DNA from: Erythrobacter sp. ANT-B3C2 | Lineage (GTDB): Bacteria > Pseudomonadota > Alphaproteobacteria > Sphingomonadales > Sphingomonadaceae | Assembly (NCBI GenBank): GCA_001683845.1 | Contig: LXQI01000009.1 | Location: 31,444 to 95,443 of the forward strand | Reading direction: 5' to 3' | Length of the DNA stretch: 64,000 nucleotides | Shown here: positions 56,266-64,000 of the stretch, in pieces | Position numbering within the stretch: position 1 is the first letter of the stretch | Layout of the letters: each line of letters starts with the position of its first letter | Notes under the pieces: generated by a model | Told to the model about the DNA's origin: nothing | Seen by the model: only the letters and a program-made list of their open reading frames with translations | Databases searched by the model: none | Made by a program: the position numbers and the translations under genes

Positions 56266-57345
56266 CTATCGTAGCGGGCGCGCTTCCGCCAACTGTGGGC
56301 TTGTCGCAAGCATCGTTTGTCCCGCTGGCGCCGTTGCCGTACACTTTCCCTTCGCCGCAATGAGGACGATCTCGTCGCAAGAACCATTGGAGACCACTGC
56401 TCTCAGGGCCTCCGCCAGATTGTACAGCAGGGTTTTCCTGCCTTGAACCGGGCTGGGCTTCTGCCCCTGCCGCAATTCCGCGCTCTGCTGCGCGATGAAG
56501 CCCCCGAGTGGTGTGCCGAGCACCTTGACGCTATCGAAACCTGCGTGCCTTGCGAGTGCCGCCAAGGAGGCGGGTGTGTGAATGGTCAGATGGCGGGGAA
56601 CTTCCAGCCCCCGCCAGGCGGCACCGGACCTGCGGGCATCGCGAGAGGCTGCATTCGGCGTCCGCAGCACGAGATACCCGCCAGGACGCAGCACGCGATG
56701 CGCCTCGGCCATAAAGGCGCCAGGGTCGGGGACATGTTCGATCGCATGGCTGGCGACGACCGCGTCAGCCGAGCCTTCATCGAACAGTCCGCTTGCGAAA
56801 TCCCCCTGTACAGCCTCGAACCCGAGCGCTTTTGCGCTGGAGATGCAAACGGCATCGAATTCCACGCCGCGCACCTGCCATCCGGCCTCCCGCAGGAAGG
56901 CCATACCCTGCGAATTGCCGAAGCCAATTTCAATCACGGTGCCGCCGGGCTTGTGCGGGAGCCAGAACAGGCGTGAGGCGGCCTCTGCCCTGAAGTAGGG
57001 GACCAAGCCCAGCAGGCGGCCGAGGATCCGCGCCGGCCCCGCCTGTTCCGGCGGATAGCCGAGGCGATCGTGCCAGATCTGCTGTAGCGCCAGGCGATAC
57101 AGGTACTTGACGCCGGTGGCGGCCAGCACGGGCGGCGCATGGGTGCTGTAGCTTGCGTAGAAGCTGGCGATCTCGGCAGCCGTCAGGTCATGATCGAGGA
57201 GCAGGGCGCCACAATCGGCATTCTGGCAGCGCACCAAGTTCCAGTGGCCCGATACGCCGTACACCTTGTCCTCGACACCACGCGGGCCCGGCCCGAGGCT
57301 CGTGCCGCATACGATGCAGCATGTCGGCTTTGCATAGGCTAGCAC
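56266..57345 (-). CDS. SAM-dependent methyltransferase with zinc-finger-like N-terminus
   Basis: The 359-residue protein starts with two Cys pairs (CCIVCG and CQNADCG) that fit a zinc ribbon. The class I methyltransferase core has VIEIGFGNSQGMAFLREAGW (motif I), GVEFDAVCIS, VVASHAIEHVPDPGAFMAEA and LRPGGYLVLRTPN. Such Zn + MTase proteins modify sugars or nucleotide-sugars in glycan clusters. The start is GTG 57345, overlapping the flippase stop by 7 bases. Confidence 0.85.
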   Translation of the reverse strand: MLAYAKPTCCIVCGTSLGPGPRGVEDKVYGVSGHWNLVRCQNADCGALLLDHDLTAAEIASFYASYSTHAPPVLAATGVKYLYRLALQQIWHDRLGYPPEQAGPARILGRLLGLVPYFRAEAASRLFWLPHKPGGTVIEIGFGNSQGMAFLREAGWQVRGVEFDAVCISSAKALGFEAVQGDFASGLFDEGSADAVVASHAIEHVPDPGAFMAEAHRVLRPGGYLVLRTPNAASRDARRSGAAWRGLEVPRHLTIHTPASLAALARHAGFDSVKVLGTPLGGFIAQQSAELRQGQKPSPVQGRKTLLYNLAEALRAVVSNGSCDEIVLIAAKGKCTATAPAGQTMLATSPQLAEARPLR

Positions 57346-58727
57346 CGCGGCGCCCTAGCAAGCTGCCAACCCGGCAACAACACCTCTCGCGGGCCGAAGC
57401 CGAGCGCCTCCCTGTTCCGGGGGCTGTCGTGCAGGATGGTGATCAGCAGCCGGATGGCGGCCGAGAGCGCCAGCGCCAGCGGAACGCCGGTTGCCCCGAG
57501 CAAAGTTCCCAACACGATGGCCCCGGCGACGGACAGGACGGCCTCGACCAGTGGGCTCAGCCACAGCGTATGCTGCCGGCCCGCACTCATCACGAAAATC
57601 GTGAATGCCATGGTGAGCAGGCGCAGGATCGAAGCCGGCAGCAGGAGGAGGGAGAACAGCTTCACGTCCGCCGCCAGTTCAGCGTTGAGCCAGAGTTCGA
57701 ACAGCCACACCGGCATGAACGCGACGGCTGCTGCGGCCAGGAGGATGTAGCCCTGGAACAGACTGTTCACGATCAGGTAGAACCGGCGACGGCGTTCCGG
57801 GCCGCTGCCTAGCAGGGAGGCCGCGTGCAACGCAACCGGGCCGGAAATGGCGATGAGGCCGGCCGAAACGATGCCGAGCAGGCTGGTTGCGATGCTGAAG
57901 GGTGCAAGGCTGCCGGGGTGGTTCACCGCCACGACCATCACGGCGGCCGTGGTGGCCAGGAAGGCCGTCAGGTTCCACCAGACCACGCCTGATAGGCTCT
58001 TGAGCAGGAAAGGCTGCGGGCCTCCCTCTGCCGCGTGCCGGGCAGCCAGAGGCTCTGCGGAATGGTCGCCAGCGCGCGCATCGGGCCCGGCGCCATGCGG
58101 CGCACCGGGCAGGCCGACCCAGAACACCAGCCCAATGGCGATGGACCACGAGCTGGCCAGGTAGACGAGGAATGCCCACAGGAGCGGGTCGCTCAGCCCG
58201 GCCTGCCAGACCGCGAAGAGCCCGATGAGCTGAAACAGACCGGGCCACAGCTTGGCCACGTTGTCCGGGCGGAAATCATGCTGAGCAGCGGCAGGCGCGA
58301 CCACCGTTCCCGCCGCCAAAACGCCCAGCGTGTAAGTCAGGAAACAGTACAGGCCCGTTCGCAGCGAGGCGGCGCCGATCTGCGTCGAGCCATAGAGACT
58401 GGTGTAGATGGCGATGCCGGCCAGGCCCAGCAGCAGCTGCAGAACGCCGACACCGAGCGTGAAGCGCCAGAAGGCGCGCATGGCGCTTTGCTGACCTTCC
58501 GCTGCCATGAGATGGTTGAGCTGGGTAGCGCTGACCGCGCGATGGGACTGGGGCAGGATCAGCATCGCCGGAACGAAGGCGAAGGCCGCCATGTACAGGT
58601 CGAGCTCCGGGCGGGTGAAGCCCCGAGCCAGGATGGCCGGAACGAAAACGGCAGACAGGATCAGCGTTCCGCTGGCAAAGACGCTTCCGAGAGAATTGCC
58701 GACGAGGCTGCGCGGCCGGAAACGCAC
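57339..58727 (-). CDS. Wzx-like polysaccharide flippase
   Basis: The 462-residue membrane protein has about 12 helices, including LVGNSLGSVFASGTLILSAV at the start and FVLMVAVNHPGSLAPFSIAT-type MATE/PST segments. The C-terminal half has LAFSLLLLPASILRLLTMAF-like helices and SPLVEAVLSVAGAIVLG. It should flip lipid-linked glycan units. The start GTG 58727 overlaps the stop of the upstream glycosyltransferase by one base. Family assignment is from topology and context. Confidence 0.78.
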   Translation of the reverse strand: MRFRPRSLVGNSLGSVFASGTLILSAVFVPAILARGFTRPELDLYMAAFAFVPAMLILPQSHRAVSATQLNHLMAAEGQQSAMRAFWRFTLGVGVLQLLLGLAGIAIYTSLYGSTQIGAASLRTGLYCFLTYTLGVLAAGTVVAPAAAQHDFRPDNVAKLWPGLFQLIGLFAVWQAGLSDPLLWAFLVYLASSWSIAIGLVFWVGLPGAPHGAGPDARAGDHSAEPLAARHAAEGGPQPFLLKSLSGVVWWNLTAFLATTAAVMVVAVNHPGSLAPFSIATSLLGIVSAGLIAISGPVALHAASLLGSGPERRRRFYLIVNSLFQGYILLAAAAVAFMPVWLFELWLNAELAADVKLFSLLLLPASILRLLTMAFTIFVMSAGRQHTLWLSPLVEAVLSVAGAIVLGTLLGATGVPLALALSAAIRLLITILHDSPRNREALGFGPREVLLPGWQLARAPRC

Positions 58728-59782
58728 TACCGGCCTGCCTGCTTGGAGCCGGCAGGGCTGGAGTCCAACCCCAGTGCTCGCAAGATTGCCATGGCCCGGC
58801 GCTCGACGCCGAACTGCGCGAGATGCGCAGCGAAACGCGGCCAGTCGGGCGGGGTGTAAGGCGGGATTGGCGCGGGATCGAACCCGGCGACGGCGCTGCG
58901 CGGGAGCACAATGCCGTAATCGGCCACGGTATCGCGCAGCCCCCCCACATTGGTGTGGATCACCTGGCAACCATGGGCCAGTGCCTCCAGCGCGCCGATT
59001 CCGAAACCCTCGTATTCCGACAATTGCACATAGAAGCGCGCGCTGTGCAGCAGCGCCAGCTTTTCCTTTTCCGTCACATAGCCGGCGAAGCGGACGCGAT
59101 CGGCAACCCCGCGCATCCGCGCGTGAGCGGCCACCATGTCTTGGCAGGTGGTGCGGCCGATGATCGTCAGCGACGCCGAAGGGGTCTGTGCCTGGAACTT
59201 GGCCAGCAGGTCGACGGCCTCCAGCACGCCCTTGCGCTGGACGTTCAGCGAACTGTCGAGCCCTGCGATCGTCACTAGCGATGCCGGCGCGCGCGGGTGC
59301 TGGAAGTGGTGCGGGGATGCCTGTTCGACCGCCGCGACGCCATGGAAGCTGCGCTCGATCCGGTTGCGTCCGAGGAGGGCGACCGCCCGCATCCGTTCAT
59401 AATCGTCGGTCGAGGTGGCGAGCAGCCGGTCTGCCAGCGCGGTGCAGGCCTGGAAAGCGGCCAGGCGCGCCGCGTAATTCGCCGCGCCCGTGGCCGCGTC
59501 ATGGACCAGCTGCTCGCCCCCGCCGGTGGCGACAACGGGTATTCCCCGCATTCGCGCGATCGCCGCCACGGCAGCGGTGTGGGAGTAGAAGTAGGAAACG
59601 ATGCCATCGACACGAGCCCGGCGAACGCGGGCGAGGCTGTTGGTCGCGGTTACGCTGCGCACACCGGGCATGCCGCGAAGCCCCTGGGCTTCAGCGGCAT
59701 AGAAGCCCTGGTCGAGCATCGTCCGGCGGGGCACGGCGGCGAACAGCAGGAGGTCGATCGGCTCCGAGGCGGTTTTCCTCAT
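58727..59782 (-). CDS. Glycosyltransferase family 4/1-type protein
   Basis: The 351-residue protein has a GT-B fold. The N-terminal half has VDGIVSYFYSHTAAVAAIAR and IPVVATGGGEQL. The C-terminal donor domain has LTIIGRTTCQDMVAAH, VRFAGYVTEKEKLALLHSA and YVQLSEYEGFGIGALEALAH with GCQVIHTNVGGLRD. ATG at 59782 is the best start; it has no strong ribosome site. It diverges from the other GT4 gene by 195 bases. Confidence 0.85.
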   Translation of the reverse strand: MRKTASEPIDLLLFAAVPRRTMLDQGFYAAEAQGLRGMPGVRSVTATNSLARVRRARVDGIVSYFYSHTAAVAAIARMRGIPVVATGGGEQLVHDAATGAANYAARLAAFQACTALADRLLATSTDDYERMRAVALLGRNRIERSFHGVAAVEQASPHHFQHPRAPASLVTIAGLDSSLNVQRKGVLEAVDLLAKFQAQTPSASLTIIGRTTCQDMVAAHARMRGVADRVRFAGYVTEKEKLALLHSARFYVQLSEYEGFGIGALEALAHGCQVIHTNVGGLRDTVADYGIVLPRSAVAGFDPAPIPPYTPPDWPRFAAHLAQFGVERRAMAILRALGLDSSPAGSKQAGR

Positions 59783-59977
59783 GCAATCATCATCCGCGCG
59801 CGTTCGGGTCGGAGGAAAACATCGTCGCAAGTCACTGCCGGTCCATCCATGCGCCGAGACGCCGTGGGTTGGCGGGCCGCGGCGCGAAAAGCAACAGGCT
59901 GGGGATTTTACCCCGCATATCTGCCCCCAGGTGGCGCTCTCTCTTGGAAACACGGTCTGATCGCCTACAGCCGCCGC

Positions 59978-61228
59978 ATGCGCATCCTGTTCCTTACCCA
60001 GTGGTTCGAGCCCGAGCCCGCCTTCAAGGGCGCGGACTTCGCGGCCGCGCTGGAGGCGCGGGGCCATGAGGTCGAGGTTGCGACCGGTCTTCCGAACTAC
60101 CCGGGTGGCAAGCTTTACCCCGGCTACCGGATCCGGCCGTACCAGCGCCAAGCGGTCGACGGCATCGTCACGCACCGCTTGGCGCTGTGGCCTTCCCACA
60201 ACAGCTCCGCGCCCGGACGCATCGCTAATTACCTCAGCTTCTTCATCAGCACGCTGTTGTTCGGGCTCGTGCGCGGGGGCCGATACGACCTCGTCTATGT
60301 CTACCACCCCCCGGTCACGCCATCGGCGGCGGCGGCGATCTTCTGCGCACTTCACCGCAAGCCTCTGGTCGTCGAGATCCAGGACCTGTGGCCCGACAGT
60401 GTCGCTGCTTCCGGCATGGCGGGCAAGTCGATCACCCGGGTGCTCGGCGCCCTGTGTACCTTCGTCTATCGCCGCGCGACCATGATTGTCCCACAATCCG
60501 ACCGGATGCTCGCCCGGCTTCGCGAGCGCGGCGTGCCGGCGCGCAAGCTTCAACGGATCTACAATTGGGCGACCTATTGCCGCAGGGCGGGCGCCGCGCT
60601 TCCCGAGCGAACGGAGGATGCGTTCCTCGATCGCTTCAACGTCGTCTACGGGGGAAATCTGGGGCAGGCGCAGGCGCTCGACGGCCTGATCGATGCCGTG
60701 GCGCTGGCCGGGGAGGGTGTGCCTTCACTCCACCTCCACCTATTCGGCAACGGCATCGAACGCGAACGGCTTGCAGCCCATGCCGAGCGCGTCGCCCCTT
60801 CGCGCGTGACACTGCATGGTCCGCTCGACCGCCGGGTAATGGACCGCGTGTTCGACCGTGCCGACGCGCTCGCCGTCCAGCTCAAGGACGATCCGCTCTA
60901 TGCGATCACCATTCCCTCCAAGGTGCAGCATTATCTCGCTTGCGGGCGCCCGATTCTGGCCGGTTTGACCGGTGAGGCGGCGGAGCTGTTGCGGCGCGCT
61001 GGCGCGGCACTGGTCTGCCCGCCGGGGGATGCGGAGGCGCTCGCCGAGGCGATCCGGCAGCTGGCCGAGATGCCCGCCGCGGAGCGCGCTCGCATGGGTG
61101 AGAACGGCCGCCGCTTCTACGAGGCGGAACTTGGCTTCGACCGCGCCATCGACGAAACGCTCGGCGTGATGCAGGAGGCGGCGCGCCGCTATGGCGTGAA
61201 CCCTCGCCAGCAAGCAGGAGCGGGATGA
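59978..61228 (+). CDS. Glycosyltransferase family 4 protein (WcaI/FucNAc-transferase-like)
   Basis: The 416-residue GT-B protein has MRILFLTQWFEPEPAFKGAD, FAAALEARGHEVEVATGLPN and YPGGKLYPGYRIRPYQ. The lines LVVEIQDLWPDSVAASGM and IVPQSDRMLARLRERGV, then GNLGQAQALDGLI and LFGNGIERERLAAH, fit the WcaI/WbuB-type family, which includes L-FucNAc transferases. A role as FucNAc transferase is likely but not shown. Its stop overlaps the aminotransferase (ATGA). Confidence 0.88.
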   Translation: MRILFLTQWFEPEPAFKGADFAAALEARGHEVEVATGLPNYPGGKLYPGYRIRPYQRQAVDGIVTHRLALWPSHNSSAPGRIANYLSFFISTLLFGLVRGGRYDLVYVYHPPVTPSAAAAIFCALHRKPLVVEIQDLWPDSVAASGMAGKSITRVLGALCTFVYRRATMIVPQSDRMLARLRERGVPARKLQRIYNWATYCRRAGAALPERTEDAFLDRFNVVYGGNLGQAQALDGLIDAVALAGEGVPSLHLHLFGNGIERERLAAHAERVAPSRVTLHGPLDRRVMDRVFDRADALAVQLKDDPLYAITIPSKVQHYLACGRPILAGLTGEAAELLRRAGAALVCPPGDAEALAEAIRQLAEMPAAERARMGENGRRFYEAELGFDRAIDETLGVMQEAARRYGVNPRQQAGAG

Positions 61229-62403
61229 TTTCCAACGCCGAGAGCAAATGGCCCGCCTTCACGCCCGAAGAGGCCGAGGCGGTGGCCGACGTGATCCGCT
61301 CGAACCGGGTCAATTACTGGACGGGCGACATCGGCCGCCGGTTCGAGCACGAGTTCGCGCAATGGACGGGAAGCGCGCACGCAATCGCCTTGGCCAATGG
61401 CACGCTGGCGCTCGACGTGGCCCTGCGCGCACTAGGAATCCAGCCCGGGGACGAAGTGATCGTCACCCCGCGTACATTCATCGCCTCGGTATCATGCGTG
61501 GTGAATGCCGGCGCTGTGCCGGTGTTCGCCGACGTTGACCACGACAGCGGCAACATCAATGCCGTCACAATTGCGGAGCGGATCAACGATCGAACGCGGG
61601 CCGTGATCCCCGTTCACCTGGCGGGATGGCCGTGCGACATGGACGCCATCATGGCACTGGCGAAAACGCACGATCTCGCTGTGATCGAGGACTGTGCGCA
61701 GGCCCATGGAGCGCAGGTGGGAGGCCGTAGCGTCGGGAGCCTCGGGCATGTCGGCGCCTGGTCGTTTTGCCAGGACAAGATCATGACCACCGCCGGCGAG
61801 GGGGGAATGGTCACGACGAACGACCCAGCACTGTGGTCGGCCATGTGGTCGTTCAAGGATCATGGCAAGAGCTGGGAAGCGGTCTACGAGCGCGAGCACG
61901 CGCCCGGCTTTCGTTGGGTGCATGAAAGCTTCGGGACTAATTGGCGGATGCTCGAGGTGCAGGCAGCCGTCGGTCGCATTCAGCTCGGCCGGATGGCCGG
62001 ATGGACCGGGCGGCGGACCGAGATCGCGCAGCACCTCGCCGAAGCGCTGGCGCCTTTCGGAGAGGCGGTGCGGGTGCCGATGCCACCACAGCAGGACCGA
62101 CACGCCTTCTATCGTCTGTATGCCTATGTTCGGCCGGAGGGCTTGCGCGAAGGTTGGGACCGCGACCGGATTGTCGCCGCGCTCAGGCAGGCTGGGGTGC
62201 AGGTGCTCCACGGCACCTGCCCGGAGGTCTATCTGGAGAAGGCGTTCGACAACACGGGGTTCAGGCCCGGGCAGCGGTTGCCCGTCGCGCGTCAACTGGG
62301 GGAGACGAGCCTGATGTTCCTGACCCATCCCTCGATGGAAGATAGCGAACTCGACCGCGCTGTAAATTCACTGGGGAGGGTGCTGGCCGAAGCGGCGCGC
62401 TAG
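61225..62403 (+). CDS. DegT/DnrJ/EryC1/StrS aminotransferase (PglE-like)
   Basis: The 392-residue PLP enzyme has ANGTLALDVALRALGI, EVIVTPRTFIASVSCVVNAG, HLAGWPCDMDAIMALAK, AVIEDCAQAHGAQVGG and the PLP lysine in WSFCQDKIMTTAGEGGM. It should aminate a 4-keto nucleotide sugar. With the PglF-type dehydratase, PglD-like and PglC-like genes nearby, UDP-4-keto-6-deoxy-GlcNAc is the likely substrate. Its stop overlaps the opposite PglD-like gene by four bases. Confidence 0.88.
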   Translation: MISNAESKWPAFTPEEAEAVADVIRSNRVNYWTGDIGRRFEHEFAQWTGSAHAIALANGTLALDVALRALGIQPGDEVIVTPRTFIASVSCVVNAGAVPVFADVDHDSGNINAVTIAERINDRTRAVIPVHLAGWPCDMDAIMALAKTHDLAVIEDCAQAHGAQVGGRSVGSLGHVGAWSFCQDKIMTTAGEGGMVTTNDPALWSAMWSFKDHGKSWEAVYEREHAPGFRWVHESFGTNWRMLEVQAAVGRIQLGRMAGWTGRRTEIAQHLAEALAPFGEAVRVPMPPQQDRHAFYRLYAYVRPEGLREGWDRDRIVAALRQAGVQVLHGTCPEVYLEKAFDNTGFRPGQRLPVARQLGETSLMFLTHPSMEDSELDRAVNSLGRVLAEAAR

Positions 62404-63044
62404 CGCTCCATCACGCGTGCCGGGTTCCCCACGACAACCATGCCTGGCGGCACGTCGCGCGTGACGACCGCACCCATGCCGACCACTGCGCCTCGGCCGA
62501 TTCGCAGTGGCTTGTCGGCAGCGCCTTGCTTCAGCACCGCACCGGTCCCGATGTACGCATTATCGTCGATGTGAACGTTTCCGTTGCATTTGACGCCTGG
62601 AGCGAAGGTGACGAAGTCCCCGATCACGCAATCATGCGCGACATAGGAATAAATGTTGGCATGAAAGTGCCGGCCGATGCGGATGGCGGAGGTCAGATGC
62701 GTGAACCCGCACAGGATGGTGCCTTCGCCCATTGCGACATCATCCAGCACCATGGCATTGCCCGCTCGTACCTCGAGGAAGCCGATCCCGGCATCCACGC
62801 ACCGCAATGCAAGCCTTTCGCGCACCGAGGCATCGGCGATGGCGATTACCGCCTGCTTTTCAGGGTGCGGGAGGTTCTTGAAGGCATCGAAGGAAAGGAC
62901 AGCTGTGCCGTCCGCCAGCCCATCGTCGACGAAGACCACATCGGCGCCAGCGGCACCATGCTGCTCGCGCACCAGCGGCATGATCTCCTTGCCAAACCCG
63001 CTGGCTCCGTAAACAGCCACGACCCGTTGCAAATCGCCAATCAT
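62400..63044 (-). CDS. NeuD/PglD-type sugar O/N-acyltransferase
   Basis: The 214-residue protein has an N-terminal nucleotide-sugar binding Rossmann part (VVAVYGASGFGKEIMPLVRE) and a left-handed beta-helix of hexapeptide repeats (GEGTILCGFTHLTSAIRIG, HANIYSYVAHDCVIGD, IGRGAVVGMGAVVTRDVPPG, VVVGNPARV). The catalytic His lies in SYVAHDCVIGDF. It fits PglD, which N-acetylates UDP-4-amino-sugar with acetyl-CoA. It is coupled to the PglC-like gene (ATGA). Confidence 0.9.
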   Translation of the reverse strand: MIGDLQRVVAVYGASGFGKEIMPLVREQHGAAGADVVFVDDGLADGTAVLSFDAFKNLPHPEKQAVIAIADASVRERLALRCVDAGIGFLEVRAGNAMVLDDVAMGEGTILCGFTHLTSAIRIGRHFHANIYSYVAHDCVIGDFVTFAPGVKCNGNVHIDDNAYIGTGAVLKQGAADKPLRIGRGAVVGMGAVVTRDVPPGMVVVGNPARVMER

Positions 63045-63664
63045 AAGTGCTCACTCCCCGTGAACGGTGACATCGTTGCCTCGCCTTCCGCGGAAATGCC
63101 TTCCCGGAACAGAACCTTGCGGATGGTTAGAAAGAGGATTTGCAGATCGAGTGCCAGGGTGCGGTGGTCCACATACCAGACATCGAGCTCGAACCTCTCC
63201 TTCCAAGACAGGGCATTGCGGCCATTGACCTGCGCCCAGCCTGTCAATCCGGGGCGAACATCGTGGCGGCGCGCCTGTTCCGTTGTATAAAGCGGCAAGT
63301 ATTGCAGCAGGAGTGGGCGCGGCCCGACAAGGCTCATGTCGCCGCGCAGGACGTTCCACAACTCAGGCAGTTCGTCCAAACTGGTGGAACGAAGGAACTT
63401 GCCGAAACCCGTCAGCCGTTCGCCGTCGGGCAGCAGTTCGCCCGCCTTGTTTCGGCTATCGAGCATCGTACGGAACTTGATCATCGTGAACGGCTTACCG
63501 TTAAGCCCCGGACGTTCCTGGCGAAACGACACCGGTCGGCCCAGCTTCACCCGCACCAGCAGCGCGACCGTTGCGATGATCGGGCTGAAAAGTAGCAGAA
63601 TCGCTCCGGCGATCACGAGATCGAAGACGCGCTTCATAAACCTGCTGCCGCCCGAATGTCGCAT
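63041..63664 (-). CDS. PglC-type initiating phosphoglycosyl transferase
   Basis: The 207-residue protein is a small monotopic phosphoglycosyl transferase that moves phospho-sugar from UDP to undecaprenyl phosphate. It has one re-entrant membrane helix (VFDLVIAGAILLLFSPIIAT) and motifs FRQERPGLNGKPFTMIKFRT, SLDELPELWNVLRGDMSLVG, PRPLLLQYLPLY and RHDVRPGLTGWAQVNGRNAL. These agree closely with Campylobacter PglC, which uses UDP-diNAcBac. ATG 63664 is chosen; ATG 63637 (MKRVFD) is also possible. Confidence 0.92.
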   Translation of the reverse strand: MRHSGGSRFMKRVFDLVIAGAILLLFSPIIATVALLVRVKLGRPVSFRQERPGLNGKPFTMIKFRTMLDSRNKAGELLPDGERLTGFGKFLRSTSLDELPELWNVLRGDMSLVGPRPLLLQYLPLYTTEQARRHDVRPGLTGWAQVNGRNALSWKERFELDVWYVDHRTLALDLQILFLTIRKVLFREGISAEGEATMSPFTGSEHL

Positions 63665-64000
63665 GCTTCGTTCCCGCACGTCTCTGGCGCCTGCTGATGC
63701 AGAAGACAAGCCGCATTGCAGGGTCAGCACCGCGCTGTGGCGTTGGCACGGTCACAAAAATGGTGTCGATCGGGCATCCGACGGCCGGACGTTGACATTA
63801 CCTAAGGACAGAGGCTCACTTGCTATAAAGCATTCGGGTAGCGCAGGGCGAAGCTCAAAGTGACAGGAATACCGCGACGCACCGTTCTTGCCGGCAGCCT
63901 CCTCACACCCATAGCTTACGCTACCCAGCCAGAGAGGTGGCTCGGTTTGTCTGCACAGCCTCGCGCGATTGCTAAGTGGAGCGCCTGCCGGTTTCATGCC
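63665..64000. other. Upstream region of the glycan run, no supported gene
   Basis: These last 336 bases contain the promoter of the minus-strand pglC-like/pglD-like pair and no protein-coding frame that I can support. An AT-richer stretch lies near 63790-63840. A TTGACA at 63792 and TATAAA at 63824 on the plus strand are 26 bases apart, too far for a sigma-70 promoter. Confidence 0.4.

Noticed and set aside
59297..59977. Upstream extension of the plus-strand GT4 frame, making a 643-residue product
   Set aside because: The family N-terminus begins at ATG 59978 (MRILFLTQWF); the extra part is antisense to the other glycosyltransferase.
63792..63829. TTGACA and TATAAA as a sigma-70 promoter
   Set aside because: The spacer is 26 bases rather than 16-18, and no plus-strand gene follows.

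Overview
The window is high-GC DNA from an alphaproteobacterium. It is most likely a sphingomonad (order Sphingomonadales, family Erythrobacteraceae or close). The grounds are the tail end of a Rhodobacter-type gene transfer agent (GTA) locus, a MipZ division ATPase, a lone PII-AmtB operon behind a sigma-54 promoter, and the general gene content. No rRNA, tRNA, CRISPR array or insertion sequence was found.

Layout. 1-6869: last part of a GTA structural operon on the plus strand (tail assembly chaperone tail end, tape measure, gp12-like, gp13 hub, gp14 peptidase, gp15-like tail fibre/hub, DUF2793). 6930-7457: lipoprotein Cu-Zn superoxide dismutase. 7492-11787 (minus): argD-argF-hslO, a small secreted protein and queC. 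11917-12705: a double cold-shock-domain protein with a Gly-rich head. 12855-13516: a decayed terC pseudogene running into a DUF442 protein. 14047-17344 (minus): OmpA-like porin, amtB and glnK. 18333-25250 (minus): an EEP nuclease, prfC, pheT-pheS and an AraC regulator. 25523-28433 (minus): rplT, rpmI, a GGCT-fold protein, hisN and prs. 28625-31560: an unknown exported protein, hom and an unknown lipoprotein. 31934-34713: a tonB-exbB-exbD-exbD operon ended by a strong terminator. 34814-38529: an Lhr-type helicase and a BON protein. 38600-42665 (minus): a DUF1989 + YqcI/YcgG pair, then phosphomannomutase, J-domain protein and mipZ. 42775-45508: panC, an N-formylglutamate amidohydrolase-like gene and a transglutaminase-like gene. 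45726-46770: a scar holding what look like type III restriction-modification remnants, 44-bp repeats and phased TAAC repeats.

47297-63664 is a surface-glycan biosynthesis island. It carries a PglF/WbpM-type 4,6-dehydratase, a PglE-like aminotransferase, a PglD-like acetyltransferase and a PglC-like phosphoglycosyl transferase, which together are consistent with making and loading UDP-N,N'-diacetylbacillosamine. CapE-CapF-CapG homologues give UDP-N-acetyl-L-fucosamine. Three glycosyltransferases, a Wzx-like flippase, a Wzy-like membrane protein, an O-antigen ligase/polymerase and a SAM methyltransferase complete a plausible Wzx/Wzy-type pathway. Gene blocks switch strand many times, which suggests modular assembly.

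The most useful points for follow-up are the diNAcBac + L-FucNAc glycan logic, the DUF1989 + YqcI/YcgG (GntA-family) couple, the GTA gp12 fused to a large N-terminal module, the terC and type III RM wrecks, and the sigma-54 promoter with a palindrome upstream of glnK-amtB. All functional calls are from reading motifs by eye; no database search was run.
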